Origin: Streptomyces camponoticapitis
GTDB lineage: Bacteria; Actinomycetota; Actinomycetes; Streptomycetales; Streptomycetaceae
Length of the DNA: 64,000 bases
Assembly: GCF_014646115.1 (NCBI RefSeq)
Contig: NZ_BMMV01000003.1
Location: 340,770-404,769 of the forward strand
Direction: 5' to 3'
Part shown: positions 40,845-49,835 of the stretch, in pieces
How the letters are laid out: every line of letters begins with the position of its first letter
How positions within the stretch are numbered: the first letter of the stretch is position 1
Notes under the pieces: generated by a model
The model's database searches: none
The model's input: only the letters and a program-made list of their open reading frames with translations
What the model was told of the DNA's origin: nothing
Made by a program: the position numbers and the translations under genes

Positions 40845-42389
40845 GTGAGGGCCTCGGCCGACGGCAACCGCACCACCGCCCCCTTCGCTCCCTCGATCCC
40901 ACAGGGCCGCCACCCCCAGCGCTGGCTGATCCTCGGTGTCATCTGTCTCGCCCAGCTCACCGTGCTCATCGACAACACGGTCCTCAGCGTCGCCATCCCC
41001 TCCCTCACCACCGAACTGAACGCGTCGACCGCCGACGTCCAGTGGATGATCAACGCCTACTCGCTCGTCCAGTCCGGCCTTCTGCTCACCGCGGGCAACG
41101 CCGCCGACCGCTACGGCCGCAAGAGGATGCTCGTCGTCGGCCTCGTCCTGTTCGGCCTCGGCTCGCTGGCCGCCGGACTCGCCGAGTCCTCCGGGCAGTT
41201 GATCGCCGCCCGCGCCGGAATGGGCGTCGGCGGCGCCCTGTTGCTCACCACCACGCTCGCGGTCATCGTCCAGATCTTCGACGAGGAGGAGCGCATCAAG
41301 GCCATCGCCCTCTGGTCGACGGTCAATTCACTGGGCTTCGCGGCCGGCCCGGTGCTCGGCGGGGCCGTGCTCGACCACTTCTGGTGGGGCGCGATCTTCC
41401 TCATCAACATCCCTGTCGTGGTGCTCGGCCTGGCGGCCGTCGTCGCGCTCGTACCGGAATCCAGGAGCAAGGAGGGCGACCGGCCCGATCTGCTGGGCGC
41501 GCTTCTCTCCGTCGTCGGTATGACGGCCGTCGTGTACGCGATCATCTCGGGCCCCGACCACGGCTGGACGTCCGGCCGGGTGCTGCTCCCGGCGGCGGTC
41601 GGTCTGCTCGCCCTGGGCGCCTTCGTGGCCTGGGAGTCGCGCGTCCCCCACCCGATGCTGGACATGAGCTTCTTCCGGAACCGGCGTTTCGTCGGTGCCG
41701 TCGGCGGCGTGGTCCTCGTCGCCTTCGGTATGACCGGCTCGCTGTTCCTGCTCACGCAGCATCTTCAATTCGTGCTGGGATACGGCCCGTTGGACGCCGG
41801 TCTGCGCACGGCCCCGCTCGCGGTCACCGTCGTCGCGCTCAACTTCACGGGCCTCGGACCCTGGCTCGTACGGAAGATGGGCATGCCCGTCACCATCGCC
41901 GTCGGCATGACCCTGGTGGCAGCCGGTCTCGCGGCGATCGCCGTCCTCGGCGCCGGCGGTTACGGCGGAATGCTGCTCGGACTCGTCGTGATGGGCGTGG
42001 GCGTCGCGTTCTCGATGCCCGCCATGGCCAACGCCATCATGAGCGCGATCCCGCCGGAGAAGGCCGGCGTCGGCGCGGGCGTCAACGGCACGCTCGGGGA
42101 GTTCGGCAACGGTCTCGGCGTCGCCGTGCTCGGAGCCGTACTGAACTCGCGGTTCGCCGCGCTCGTACCAGTGAGTGTGGGCGCGTCCTCGCTGCCCGCC
42201 GCGCTCGCCGCCGTGGAGGCGGGCCCCGGCGGGGACGCGGAGCGCGCCAGTATCTCCGACGCGTTCGCCTCGGGACTGGAGACCAGCCAACTGGTCGGGG
42301 CGGTGGCGGTGCTGGCGGGTGGTCTGCTCGCCGCGCTGCTGCTGCGCCGTGCCGAGCGCGCTGACCGTCCTGGGACATCCGCGGCATAG
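40845..42389 (+). CDS. MFS drug transporter, DHA2 (14-helix) family
   Basis: 514 aa from a GTG at 40845 with AAAGGAG 6 nt upstream. Motif A of the family is visible (GNAADRYGRKRMLVVGL), as is IDNTVLSVAIPSLTTEL in helix 1 and motif C-like LGFAAGPVLGGAVLDHFWW. About 14 membrane helices. Proton-driven efflux is the family role. It forms a likely operon with the TetR regulator (45-bp gap), and a palindrome sits in the promoter, so it is probably repressed by that regulator until a ligand is present. Confidence 0.92.
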   Translation: MRASADGNRTTAPFAPSIPQGRHPQRWLILGVICLAQLTVLIDNTVLSVAIPSLTTELNASTADVQWMINAYSLVQSGLLLTAGNAADRYGRKRMLVVGLVLFGLGSLAAGLAESSGQLIAARAGMGVGGALLLTTTLAVIVQIFDEEERIKAIALWSTVNSLGFAAGPVLGGAVLDHFWWGAIFLINIPVVVLGLAAVVALVPESRSKEGDRPDLLGALLSVVGMTAVVYAIISGPDHGWTSGRVLLPAAVGLLALGAFVAWESRVPHPMLDMSFFRNRRFVGAVGGVVLVAFGMTGSLFLLTQHLQFVLGYGPLDAGLRTAPLAVTVVALNFTGLGPWLVRKMGMPVTIAVGMTLVAAGLAAIAVLGAGGYGGMLLGLVVMGVGVAFSMPAMANAIMSAIPPEKAGVGAGVNGTLGEFGNGLGVAVLGAVLNSRFAALVPVSVGASSLPAALAAVEAGPGGDAERASISDAFASGLETSQLVGAVAVLAGGLLAALLLRRAERADRPGTSAA

Positions 42390-42434
42390 CATCGGATCCG
42401 CACGAACGGGCCGAGGAACCGAGGAGGCTCATCC

Positions 42435-43250
42435 ATGGAGTCGGCAGCCGACAAGGCGAAGCAGTCCCTGCGGACCAGCGTATGGCTGGAGGGGAAGCCC
42501 GCCGCCCGCGGCCGCAAGAGTGAGCGTTCCGACCACCCGACCGGGCTCGACAGGGACCGGATCACCGCGGTCTCGGTACGGATGCTCGACGCGGAGGGCC
42601 CGGCCAAGTTCTCCATGCGGCGGCTGGCCGCCGAGCTGGGCGTCACGGCGATGTCCCTGTACTGGTACGTGGACACCAAGGACGACCTCCTCGAACTCGC
42701 CCTGGACTCCGTCTACACGGAGATCGACGTCCGTGAACCGGTCCACGCGGGCGCGGACCCGGACGTGGCAGCCGGCTCCGGCACCGACTCCGACTGGCGC
42801 GACGAACTGCGCGCCCTCGCCATCAGCTACCGGGCCCTGCTCGTCCGCCACCCCTGGGTCTCGCCGCTCGTCGGCAGGTTCCTCAACATCGGCCCGCACT
42901 CGATGGAGTTCTCCACCGCGGTGCAGCGCGTCATGCGCGGTACGGGCCTGCCGGCGCACGGCCAGATGGGCGCGCTGTCGGCCGTCTTCCAGTTCGTGTA
43001 CGGCTTCGGCACGATCGAGGGCCACTTCGTCCAGCGGTGCGCCGAGGCGGGGGTGGGCCAGGATCAGTACTACCGGTATGCCATGGGGGCGATCCACGAA
43101 CAGCCGGAGTACCAGGGGCGCTTCGATCAGGCCGAGGAGCTGATGGAGGCGCGCGGCGGCGAGACGGTCGAGGAGATGCGCGAACGGGACTTCACGTTCG
43201 CGCTCGAAGTCCTCATCGCGGGCATCGAGGCGATGCGGGCCCGCGGCTGA
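42435..43250 (+). CDS. TetR/AcrR-family regulator of the MFS gene
   Basis: 271 aa; GGAGG lies 7 nt before the ATG. The helix-turn-helix is at ~38-85 (DRITAVSVRMLDAEGPAKFSMRRLAAELGVTAMSLYWYVDTKDDLL), the TetR_C-type arrangement of tetracycline-repressor-like members. A helical ligand-binding domain follows (ELRALAISYRALLVRHPWV, GALSAVFQFVYGFGTIEGHF). The N-terminal ~30 residues are a basic extension. The stop region GCGGCTGAGCCGGCCCGG is repeated ~45 bp downstream. Confidence 0.9.
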   Translation: MESAADKAKQSLRTSVWLEGKPAARGRKSERSDHPTGLDRDRITAVSVRMLDAEGPAKFSMRRLAAELGVTAMSLYWYVDTKDDLLELALDSVYTEIDVREPVHAGADPDVAAGSGTDSDWRDELRALAISYRALLVRHPWVSPLVGRFLNIGPHSMEFSTAVQRVMRGTGLPAHGQMGALSAVFQFVYGFGTIEGHFVQRCAEAGVGQDQYYRYAMGAIHEQPEYQGRFDQAEELMEARGGETVEEMRERDFTFALEVLIAGIEAMRARG

Positions 43251-43350
43251 GCCGGCCCGGCCGGCCCGGCCACTCCGGCCGCCCCGACGCGGCTGAGCCG
43301 GCCCGGCACCCCCGGCCACCCCGGCCACTCCGGCGCCGCCGGCTCCCCGG

Positions 43351-43821
43351 TTACTCCGGCGGAGCCAGCCGCGCCGGGAAGCCGCCCGTGGCGATCGGGC
43401 TCCACCGCTCCGGGGTGATGCGGATGATCGACTTCCCCTGCCGCACCATCGCCTCGCGGTACTCGTCCCAGTCCGGGTGCTCCCCCGAGATGTTGCGGAA
43501 GTACTCGACCAGCGGCTCCACCGACTCCGGGACGTCCAGCACCTCCGCCGTACCGTCGATCTGGACCCACGGACCGTCCCAGGTGTCCGACAGGACGATC
43601 ACGCTCGCGCGCGGGTCACGCTTCGCGTTCCGCGTCTTCGCGCGCTCCGGGTAGGTGGAGACGACGATCCGCTCCGAGTCGTCGACGCCGCAGGTCAGCG
43701 GCGAGCCCTGGGGGCGGCCGTCGGAACGGGTGGTCAGCAGGATCGCGTGGTGCCTGGGCCGGACGAACTCCAGCAACTCGTCGAGCCCCACGGTGGTGTT
43801 GGTAGCGATGTTGGGTGCCAT
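43351..43821 (-). CDS. PPOX-class F420-dependent oxidoreductase
   Basis: 156 aa, a split beta-barrel flavin/F420-binding fold: LLEFVRPRHHAILLTTRSDGRPQGSPLTCGVDD, ERIVVSTYPERAKTRNAKRDPRASVIV, WVQIDGTAEVLD, and a C-terminal IIRITPERWSPIATGGFPARL. The K/R pattern at AKTRNAKRD is typical of F420 rather than FMN members. ATG 43821 opens the conserved helix. It is the last gene of a minus-strand run, 10 bp downstream of the YceI gene. Confidence 0.88.
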   Translation of the reverse strand: MAPNIATNTTVGLDELLEFVRPRHHAILLTTRSDGRPQGSPLTCGVDDSERIVVSTYPERAKTRNAKRDPRASVIVLSDTWDGPWVQIDGTAEVLDVPESVEPLVEYFRNISGEHPDWDEYREAMVRQGKSIIRITPERWSPIATGGFPARLAPPE

Positions 43822-43831
43822 GCTTCGCAGC

Positions 43832-44659
43832 CTACGGCGCGGCCGGGCCCCCCGGACCAACCTCCCGTACCGCCTGAATGTCGAGTTCCACCCGCAGCGT
43901 CGTGCCGATCGCCGAGATCCCCGCCCGCACCACCTGGTTGTAGTTCATGGCGAAGTCTTCCCGCCGCAGCTCCGTCGTCGCGCGGAACGCCGCCCGCTCG
44001 CCGCCCCACGGGTCGGGCCCGGTCCCGAGGTACGACAGGTCCAGCCCCACCTTCCGTACGACGCCGTGCAGCGCCAGTTCGCCCCGTACCGTCCAGCGGT
44101 CCGGACCGGACTGGCTGACCCCCGTGCTGTGGTACGTGATCTCCGGGTACCGCTCCACGTCCAGGAAGTCCGGCGACCTCAGGTGTTTGTCCCGTATCCC
44201 GTTGCCGGTGTCGATGGTCGCCGCGTCGATGACCGCGTCCACGCGGGAGCGCTCCGGCACCGCGGAGATCTCGATCCGCCCGCCGAACTCGCCGAAGTGC
44301 CCGCGCACGGTGGAGAACCCGAGGTGCTGGGCGACCGTGGCCACCGACGAGTGCGCGGGGTCGATGTTCCACACACCCGGCGGCGGCAGCTCGACACCGC
44401 CCTGCCGGGTCAGGACGACCGTCCCGGCGTCGGCGACACCGCTGGCGGTGACGAACGCGGTCGCGGCGGCGGGCGCGTAGCCGGTGGCCGTCACGATCAC
44501 GGTGTACGGCCCCGGCGCCAGCGCCGCGTCGGCGGCCACCACCCCGTCGGCGTCCGCGTCGGCGCGCACCATCTGGGTGCCGGTCCTGTCGGTCAGGGTC
44601 ACGACGGCGTGCTGGACGGCCCAGCCGTCCGGTGTCCGTACCTGTGCGCGTAGTCCCAT
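43832..44659 (-). CDS. YceI-family protein with N-terminal carboxypeptidase-regulatory-like domain
   Basis: 275 aa. Residues ~1-85 form a small beta-sandwich (AQVRTPDGWAVQHAVVTLTDRTG, PGPYTVIVTATGYAPAA). The YceI lipocalin-like domain occupies ~95-270 (GVWNIDPAHSSVATVAQHLGFSTVRGHF, VDAVIDAATIDTGNGIRDKHLRSPDFLDVERYPEITYHST, GELALHGVVRKVGLDL). YceI binds polyisoprenoids. No signal peptide is visible at the chosen start, odd for a YceI protein. The same N-terminal domain type occurs in the transporter upstream, so the two genes are functionally tied. Confidence 0.85.
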   Translation of the reverse strand: MGLRAQVRTPDGWAVQHAVVTLTDRTGTQMVRADADADGVVAADAALAPGPYTVIVTATGYAPAAATAFVTASGVADAGTVVLTRQGGVELPPPGVWNIDPAHSSVATVAQHLGFSTVRGHFGEFGGRIEISAVPERSRVDAVIDAATIDTGNGIRDKHLRSPDFLDVERYPEITYHSTGVSQSGPDRWTVRGELALHGVVRKVGLDLSYLGTGPDPWGGERAAFRATTELRREDFAMNYNQVVRAGISAIGTTLRVELDIQAVREVGPGGPAAP

Positions 44660-44862
44660 CCCGTTTCTCTCTCCTCGTTCGCGGTTCTCCCGGGCCCGCC
44701 CTCCTGGCTTCCGGGGGCCAAGAGGTGGGCCCCGGCTCGGTGGTGGCACGCCGTCCCCAGGCTCGCCACCACTTCACCGGGGCCCCTTTCCGCCGGACCG
44801 GGCGCGACTCCGCTGGAGGACGCGCCCCGCCCGGGGGCTTCGGTCGGGCTCACCCGCCCCGG

Positions 44863-47376
44863 CTATTCGCCGGGGTGCGCGAGCTCGATGTCGTGGGCGT
44901 CGATCCCGCGCCCGGCCACGGTCAGGGTGCCGGCCACCGGCGGGTAGCCGGTCGCGATGACCGTGTACTCGCCCGCGTCCAGGTCCGCGAAGCCGTACGC
45001 CCCGTCGTCCCCGGTCGTCGCGGTGGCGACCACGTTGCCGGCCGCGTCGATCAGCGTGACACGCGCGTCCGGCAGCGGACGCCGGTCGCCGCCCGCCCGG
45101 ACGGTGCCCTGGACGAGCGCGCCCGACCGCAGCACGGCCTCGACGCGGGTCACGCCCTGGGCGCCGATCTCCACCGGCAGCGCCAGCGGCCGGAAGCCGG
45201 TCGCGTTCACGGCGACCGTCACGGACCCGGGCAGCAGCTCCGCGAAGGCGAACTCGCCCTGCTCGGCCGTCTTGCCGGTCGCCAGCACATCGCCGCGTAC
45301 GTCGGTCACGATGACCATCGCGCCCTCGACGGGCGAATCGCCGTCCTCGCTCCGTACGGAGCCGGTGAGCCCGCTCGTCCCGGCGAGCAGGATGTCGTAC
45401 GCCAGCGGTTCCGCGCCGACGGCCACCGTGACGGCCTGCGGCTGGTAGCCGTCGGCCGAGGCGATCAGGACGTACGAGCCGGCCTCGGGCGCGTCCAGGG
45501 TGTACCCGCCGTCGCCCCCGGCGACCGCACGGCCCAGCTGACGCCCGCCCGGCGTGATGAGGGTGATGGCGGCCCGCGGCACGGCGCCGCCCTCGCCACC
45601 GCGTACGACGCCGTGGACGGGGATGCCGCCGGTTCCCGGGGCGCCGCCCGGGGACTCATGGGTGGCCGGCGCGGGGGCCGGGGCCGGAACCGCGGCCTCC
45701 ATGGCTCCGGGCGCCTCCGCGCCCATGGCCACCGGCACCAGCGGCTCGACCGGCGCCTTCTCCAGGCTGTCCGCCGCGTCACCCCCGGCACGCGTCTTCA
45801 GGGCGACCTCCTTGATGAACAGCGTGATGAGGAAGGCGAGCAGCGCGGCCGGTGCCGAGAAGAGGAAGACATCGGCGACGCCGTGCCCGTACGCCGCCTC
45901 CACGACGGTCCGCATCGGGCCGGGCAGCGTGTCCAGATTCGGGATGCCCCCGCCGCCCGTACCCGCGTGGCCGGCCGCCGCGGCGTCCGGACCGAGGTCG
46001 GCGAGACCGTCCTTGACGTACGAGGCGACCCGGTTGCCCAGCACCGCGCCCAGCGCCGAGACGCCGATGGCACCGCCGAGCGAGCGGAAGAAGGTGACGA
46101 CGGAACTCGCGGCGCCCAGGTCCTGCGGGGAGACCTGGTTCTGGGTGCACAGGACCAGGTTCTGCATCATCATGCCGACGCCGAGGCCCATGATCGCCAT
46201 GAAGATCGCGATGTGCCAGTACTCGGTGTCGTACCGGATGGTGCCCAGCAGCCCGAGACCGGCCGTCACCAGCACACCACCGCTGACGAGCCATGCCTTC
46301 CAGCGTCCCGTCTTGGTGATGACGAGGCCGGAGACCGTCGAGGAGAGGAAGAGCCCGCCGATCATCGGGATGGTCATCACACCGGACATCGTCGGCGACT
46401 TGTCGCGCGCCAGCTGGAAGTACTGGCTGAAGAAGACCGTGCCGGCGAACATCGCGATACCGACGAACAGCGAGGCCAGTGACGCGAGGGTGATGGTGCG
46501 GTTGCGGAAGAGGCGCAGCGGGATGATCGGCTCGCTGGCCCGCGACTCGGTGTAGAGGAAGAGCGCGCCGAGTACGACCGTGCCGGCGAGCATCGCGTAC
46601 GTCTGGCCGGAGACCCAGTCGTACTTGTCACCGGCGAAGGTGACCCAGAGCAGCAGCAGCGAGACGGCCGCGCTGATCAGGAACGCGCCGGTCCAGTCGA
46701 TCTTGACCTTGCGCTTGACCACGGGGAGCTTGAGGGTCTTCTGCAGCACGATCAGGGCGACGACGGCGAACGGGACGCCGACGTAGAAGCACCAGCGCCA
46801 GCCGAGCCACGAGGTGTCGGTGATGACACCGCCGATGAGCGGGCCGCCGACGGTGGCGACGGCGAAGGTCGCGCCGAGGTAGCCGCTGTAGCGTCCGCGT
46901 TCACGCGGGGCGATCATCGCGGCCATGATGATCTGCGCGAGGGCGGTGAGACCGCCGACGCCGATGCCCTGGACGACGCGGAAGACGATCAGCGTCCCCG
47001 CGCTCTGGGACAGTCCGGCCGCCGCCGAGGCGACCACGTAGAGGGTCAGTGCTATCTGGACCAGCAGCTTCTTGCTGAACAGGTCCGCGAGCTTGCCCCA
47101 CAGGGGAGTGGTGGCCGTCATCGCCAGGAGCGAGGCGGTCACCACCCAGGTGTACGCGCTCTGTCCGCCGCCGAGGTCGGAGATGATCTCGGGCAGGGCG
47201 TTGGTGACGACCGTCGAGGAGAGGATCGCCACGAACATGCCGAGCAGCAGCCCGGAGAGCGCCTCCATGATCTGACGGTGAGTCATCGGCGTGCCGGGCG
47301 CGGCCGGGGCGGGAGGGCCGCCGCCGTGCTTGGCGTGGCCGCCCCGTACACCCGTTGGTGTGGTGGTCGTAGCCAT
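44863..47376 (-). CDS. MFS (EmrB/QacA) transporter fused to three carboxypeptidase-regulatory-like domains
   Basis: 837 aa; GAAGGAA lies 4 nt before ATG 47376. Residues ~35-530 are a 14-helix drug:proton antiporter (GLLLGMFVAILSSTVVTNALPEI, LWGKLADLFSKKLL motif A, SYLGW-type helix 5, ASSVVTFFRSLGGAIGVSALG). After a Pro/Ala-rich hinge (~580-600), three beta-sandwich repeats follow (~605-680, 685-760, 765-837), each with 'GxVRxxxG...VxxAxVTLxDxxG' and 'GxYTVxAxGYxP' features. They resemble CarboxypepD_reg/CnaB-like domains, normally extracytoplasmic, yet a 14-helix topology would place them inside. First structural gene after the MarR regulator. Confidence 0.88.
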   Translation of the reverse strand: MATTTTPTGVRGGHAKHGGGPPAPAAPGTPMTHRQIMEALSGLLLGMFVAILSSTVVTNALPEIISDLGGGQSAYTWVVTASLLAMTATTPLWGKLADLFSKKLLVQIALTLYVVASAAAGLSQSAGTLIVFRVVQGIGVGGLTALAQIIMAAMIAPRERGRYSGYLGATFAVATVGGPLIGGVITDTSWLGWRWCFYVGVPFAVVALIVLQKTLKLPVVKRKVKIDWTGAFLISAAVSLLLLWVTFAGDKYDWVSGQTYAMLAGTVVLGALFLYTESRASEPIIPLRLFRNRTITLASLASLFVGIAMFAGTVFFSQYFQLARDKSPTMSGVMTIPMIGGLFLSSTVSGLVITKTGRWKAWLVSGGVLVTAGLGLLGTIRYDTEYWHIAIFMAIMGLGVGMMMQNLVLCTQNQVSPQDLGAASSVVTFFRSLGGAIGVSALGAVLGNRVASYVKDGLADLGPDAAAAGHAGTGGGGIPNLDTLPGPMRTVVEAAYGHGVADVFLFSAPAALLAFLITLFIKEVALKTRAGGDAADSLEKAPVEPLVPVAMGAEAPGAMEAAVPAPAPAPATHESPGGAPGTGGIPVHGVVRGGEGGAVPRAAITLITPGGRQLGRAVAGGDGGYTLDAPEAGSYVLIASADGYQPQAVTVAVGAEPLAYDILLAGTSGLTGSVRSEDGDSPVEGAMVIVTDVRGDVLATGKTAEQGEFAFAELLPGSVTVAVNATGFRPLALPVEIGAQGVTRVEAVLRSGALVQGTVRAGGDRRPLPDARVTLIDAAGNVVATATTGDDGAYGFADLDAGEYTVIATGYPPVAGTLTVAGRGIDAHDIELAHPGE

Positions 47377-47392
47377 TGAATTCCTTCGTCTA

Positions 47393-47938
47393 TTACGTCT
47401 GTTGCCGCGCGGGCGTTTCACGCTGTGCGGGTGCGGGTGCGGGTGCGGGCCCGGAGGCGGGTGTGGGGGTACGGGCGTACGGGCCGGGGCCGTCGTCGTA
47501 ACGGCCGGGCCGGCAGTCGCCGAAGTTCTCACGCAGGCGGGCCAGCATGGTGTTGAGCTGTCCGACCTCGTCGTCCGACCAGTCGGACAGCGCGCGGGCG
47601 AACATCTCGGTCGTCCGCCGTACGAGCTCGTCGAGCAGGTCGCGGCCCGCCGGTGTGAGCCGCAGGATGCGGGACCGCCGGTCGGCGAGGTCGGGGGCGC
47701 GCTCGATCCAGCCGCGCTCGGCCGCGTGGGCCACATGCCTGCTGGTCACGGACATGTCCACGGCCAGCAACTCGGCGAGGCGGCTCATCCGCATCTCGCC
47801 GTGCTGCTCCAGCAGGGTCAGTACGGCGGCGGAGCCGCCCGGACAGTCGGGGGGCAGGACACGGGTGAGTCCCCGTTTCACGGCGCCGACGGCGCTGAGC
47901 TGGTGGGCCAGTTCCGCGTACTGACTCTTGGCGGCCAT
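47393..47938 (-). CDS. MarR-family transcriptional regulator
   Basis: 181 aa; GGAGGGG lies 4 nt before ATG 47938. Winged helix at ~35-105: AAVLTLLEQHGEMRMSRLAELLAVDMSVTSRHVAHAAERGWIERAPDLADRRSRILRLT. A dimerisation helix and a disordered Pro/Ala tail follow. It lies 16 bp upstream of the MFS gene, so MarR-MFS-YceI-PPOX is a likely operon. Two GTTGC-N5-GCAA boxes upstream suggest autorepression. Confidence 0.93.
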   Translation of the reverse strand: MAAKSQYAELAHQLSAVGAVKRGLTRVLPPDCPGGSAAVLTLLEQHGEMRMSRLAELLAVDMSVTSRHVAHAAERGWIERAPDLADRRSRILRLTPAGRDLLDELVRRTTEMFARALSDWSDDEVGQLNTMLARLRENFGDCRPGRYDDGPGPYARTPTPASGPAPAPAPAQRETPARQQT

Positions 47939-47967
47939 GACCCCTCCGTAGACCCCTCGCCCATGTT

Positions 47968-48011
47968 GTTGCTTGGGGCAACCATAGAAGCGGTTGGTTG
48001 CTGAAGGCAAA
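47968..48011 (-). promoter_or_regulatory. Two candidate MarR boxes (GTTGC-N5-GCAAM)
   Basis: GTTGC-TTGGG-GCAAC at 47968-47982 is a perfect dyad and GTTGC-TGAAG-GCAAA at 47997-48011 a near-copy; starts are 29 bp apart. Both lie 30-75 bp upstream of the marR start. Confidence 0.6.
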
Positions 48012-48191
48012 CTAAAAAGCGGCATCAGGAGTAAAGGAACCTAAAAGGCTTCGCATGCCCGAGGTCAATGGGGTGAAGGGAGCCGGGAGTGGCGCGGGAG
48101 GCCCGCGTGGAGGCGCCGGGAGCGTGCCGTACGGCCTTGGGAAGGCCCCGGGGGTTGGGCACCCGTGCGAGGTTCGCTAGGGTCCTGGCTC

Positions 48192-48398
48192 ATGGCACAC
48201 AACCCCCATGCCCCGCAGGGCCCCGAGGGAAATCCCGACCCCGCGGGCAACACCCAGATGTTCCGCGCCTTTGTCGACGAGGGTGAGCCGCAGCGTCGTC
48301 AGGCGCCACAGCAGAGCGGATCGAAGACCGGACTGATCGTCGGCGTCGTGGCCGTGGTCGTGATCCTGGCCGCGGTCGCCTGGCTCGCGCTCGGCTGA
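48192..48398 (+). CDS. Small tail-anchored membrane protein
   Basis: 68 aa. A polar, Pro/Gln-rich N-terminal half (MAHNPHAPQGPEGNPDPAG, FVDEGEPQRRQAPQQ) is followed by one C-terminal helix (TGLIVGVVAVVVILAAVAWLAL). This matches small conserved membrane proteins of Streptomyces of unknown function. The Shine-Dalgarno sequence is weak (AGGGTCCTGGCTC before the ATG). Divergent from marR. Confidence 0.65.
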   Translation: MAHNPHAPQGPEGNPDPAGNTQMFRAFVDEGEPQRRQAPQQSGSKTGLIVGVVAVVVILAAVAWLALG

Positions 48399-48414
48399 CC
48401 TTAGGCCCGAGGGC

Positions 48415-48627
48415 TCACTCCTGAGCCCAGGTCTCACTCCTGACGGTGGCGCTCCGCTCCATGCGGGGCGCCACCGCGGTGACCGCACTCGGACCGGCCG
48501 TCACGGCCGCTGTCGGACCCGAGCCGTCGTCATCGCGATGACGCCCGCCCTCCGGGCCTGTCGTCTGGAACTTGCCGGTCTCGCGGTCCCTGGTGCGCGC
48601 GCTCGCGGCGCTGTCGTCGGTCGGCAT
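48415..48627 (-). CDS. Doubtful short frame downstream of sigN
   Basis: 70 codons starting MPTDDSAASARTRDRETGKF. It overlaps the inverted-repeat element and has only moderate codon bias. It may be a real small protein or a by-product of the repeat. Confidence 0.25.
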   Translation of the reverse strand: MPTDDSAASARTRDRETGKFQTTGPEGGRHRDDDGSGPTAAVTAGPSAVTAVAPRMERSATVRSETWAQE

Positions 48628-48736
48628 GGCTCCGCCATGCCTTCCTCCTCCGCCTTGCGATCAGACGCACCATCGAGACATCAGCCGCTGCCGCGGCGGG
48701 CGCTCCCTGATCCGGCCTGATCCAGACGACAGGCCC
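48554..48736. repeat. 183-bp element with 16-bp perfect terminal inverted repeats
   Basis: GGGCCTGTCGTCTGGA at 48554-48569 is the exact complement of 48721-48736. The right end touches the sigN stop codon. The interior also holds GGCATGGCTCCGCCATGCC, a perfect internal hairpin. No transposase is present. It resembles a MITE-like or REP-like intergenic element; similar sequence recurs, from memory, in other Streptomyces. Confidence 0.65.
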
Positions 48737-49614
48737 TAGTCCGCGATCAGCCCTTCCCGCAGCTGTGCGAGCGTGCGGGTCAGCAGGCGTGAGACGTGCA
48801 TCTGCGAGATGCCGACCTCCTCGCCGATCTGGGACTGCGTCATGTTCGCGAAGAAGCGCAGCATGATGATCTGCCGCTCGCGGGGCGGGAGTTTGGCCAG
48901 CAGCGGCTTCAGTGACTCGCGGTACTCCACGCCCTCCAGGGCGGTGTCCTCGTACCCCAGACGGTCCGCGAGCGATCCCTCGCCGCCGTCGTCCTCGGGG
49001 GACGGCGAGTCCAGCGAGGAGGCCGTGTACGCGTTCCCGACCGCCAGGCCGTCGACCACGTCCTCCTCCGACACGCCCAGCACCAGGGCGAGTTCGGGAA
49101 CGGTCGGTGAGCGGTCGAGCTTCTGGGCCAGCTCGTCGCTGGCCTTCGTCAGCGCCAGCCGCAGCTCCTGGAGCCGGCGGGGCACGCGTACGGACCACGA
49201 CGTGTCGCGGAAGAAGCGCTTGATCTCGCCGACGACGGTCGGCATCGCGAAGGTGGGGAATTCCACGCCGCGTTCGCAGTCGAACCTGTCGATCGCCTTG
49301 ATGAGGCCGATCGTGCCGACCTGGACGATGTCCTCCATCGGCTCGTTACGGCTGCGGAAGCGCGCCGCCGCGTAACGCACCAGCGGCAGATTCAGCTCGA
49401 TGAGGGTGTCACGTACGTAGGTGCGCTCCGGGCTGTCCTGGGCGAGCACGGCGAGCCGCAGGAACAGGGAGCGGGACAGAGTGCGGGTGTCGATGACTTC
49501 CGGCTGGGACGCGCGCGGTTCGGCCACACGGTCGAGAGCATCCGGCGCGTCGTCCGGTGCCTGGTCGCTCTTGTTGAGCGTGAGCACCTTCGAGCTGCCC
49601 TGTTCTACGGACAT
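48736..49614 (-). CDS. sigN: SigB/SigF/SigG-family sigma factor, probable SigN
   Basis: 292 aa. Regions 2 to 4 are complete: [104 protein letters not shown]. Group III stress/development sigma, controlled in relatives by anti-sigma (RsbW-like) proteins, none of which is encoded here. It sits directly downstream of sigF on the same strand with a 221-bp gap; that tandem order is the sigN-sigF arrangement of S. coelicolor, where both act in sporulation-stage expression. ATG 49614 follows AAGGGGGTGGC. Confidence 0.88.
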   Translation of the reverse strand: MSVEQGSSKVLTLNKSDQAPDDAPDALDRVAEPRASQPEVIDTRTLSRSLFLRLAVLAQDSPERTYVRDTLIELNLPLVRYAAARFRSRNEPMEDIVQVGTIGLIKAIDRFDCERGVEFPTFAMPTVVGEIKRFFRDTSWSVRVPRRLQELRLALTKASDELAQKLDRSPTVPELALVLGVSEEDVVDGLAVGNAYTASSLDSPSPEDDGGEGSLADRLGYEDTALEGVEYRESLKPLLAKLPPRERQIIMLRFFANMTQSQIGEEVGISQMHVSRLLTRTLAQLREGLIAD

Positions 49615-49835
49615 GCCACCCCCTTGAGGTCGCTGACGGTCGCGGTGGCCGCTCCCGTCGAAGGAACGCAGCCTCCACCTGAATACCGGCGGTGGGACTG
49701 CGGCAAACGCGGTTCCAGCAGAATGTCACATGTCGTCAACACGCTGTAGCGCCAAGTCGACATATCTGCACCGGAATGAGGGGGTATGCGAATTTGCTGC
49801 TGGTGGGGACGCTCCGGGGCTACTACCCGGAAGAG

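Noticed and set aside
43250-43350. CCGGCCCGGCCACTCCGGCC-type repeats after the TetR gene
   Set aside because: Low-complexity GC spacer with short overlapping repeats, including one repeat of the stop region; no consistent period.
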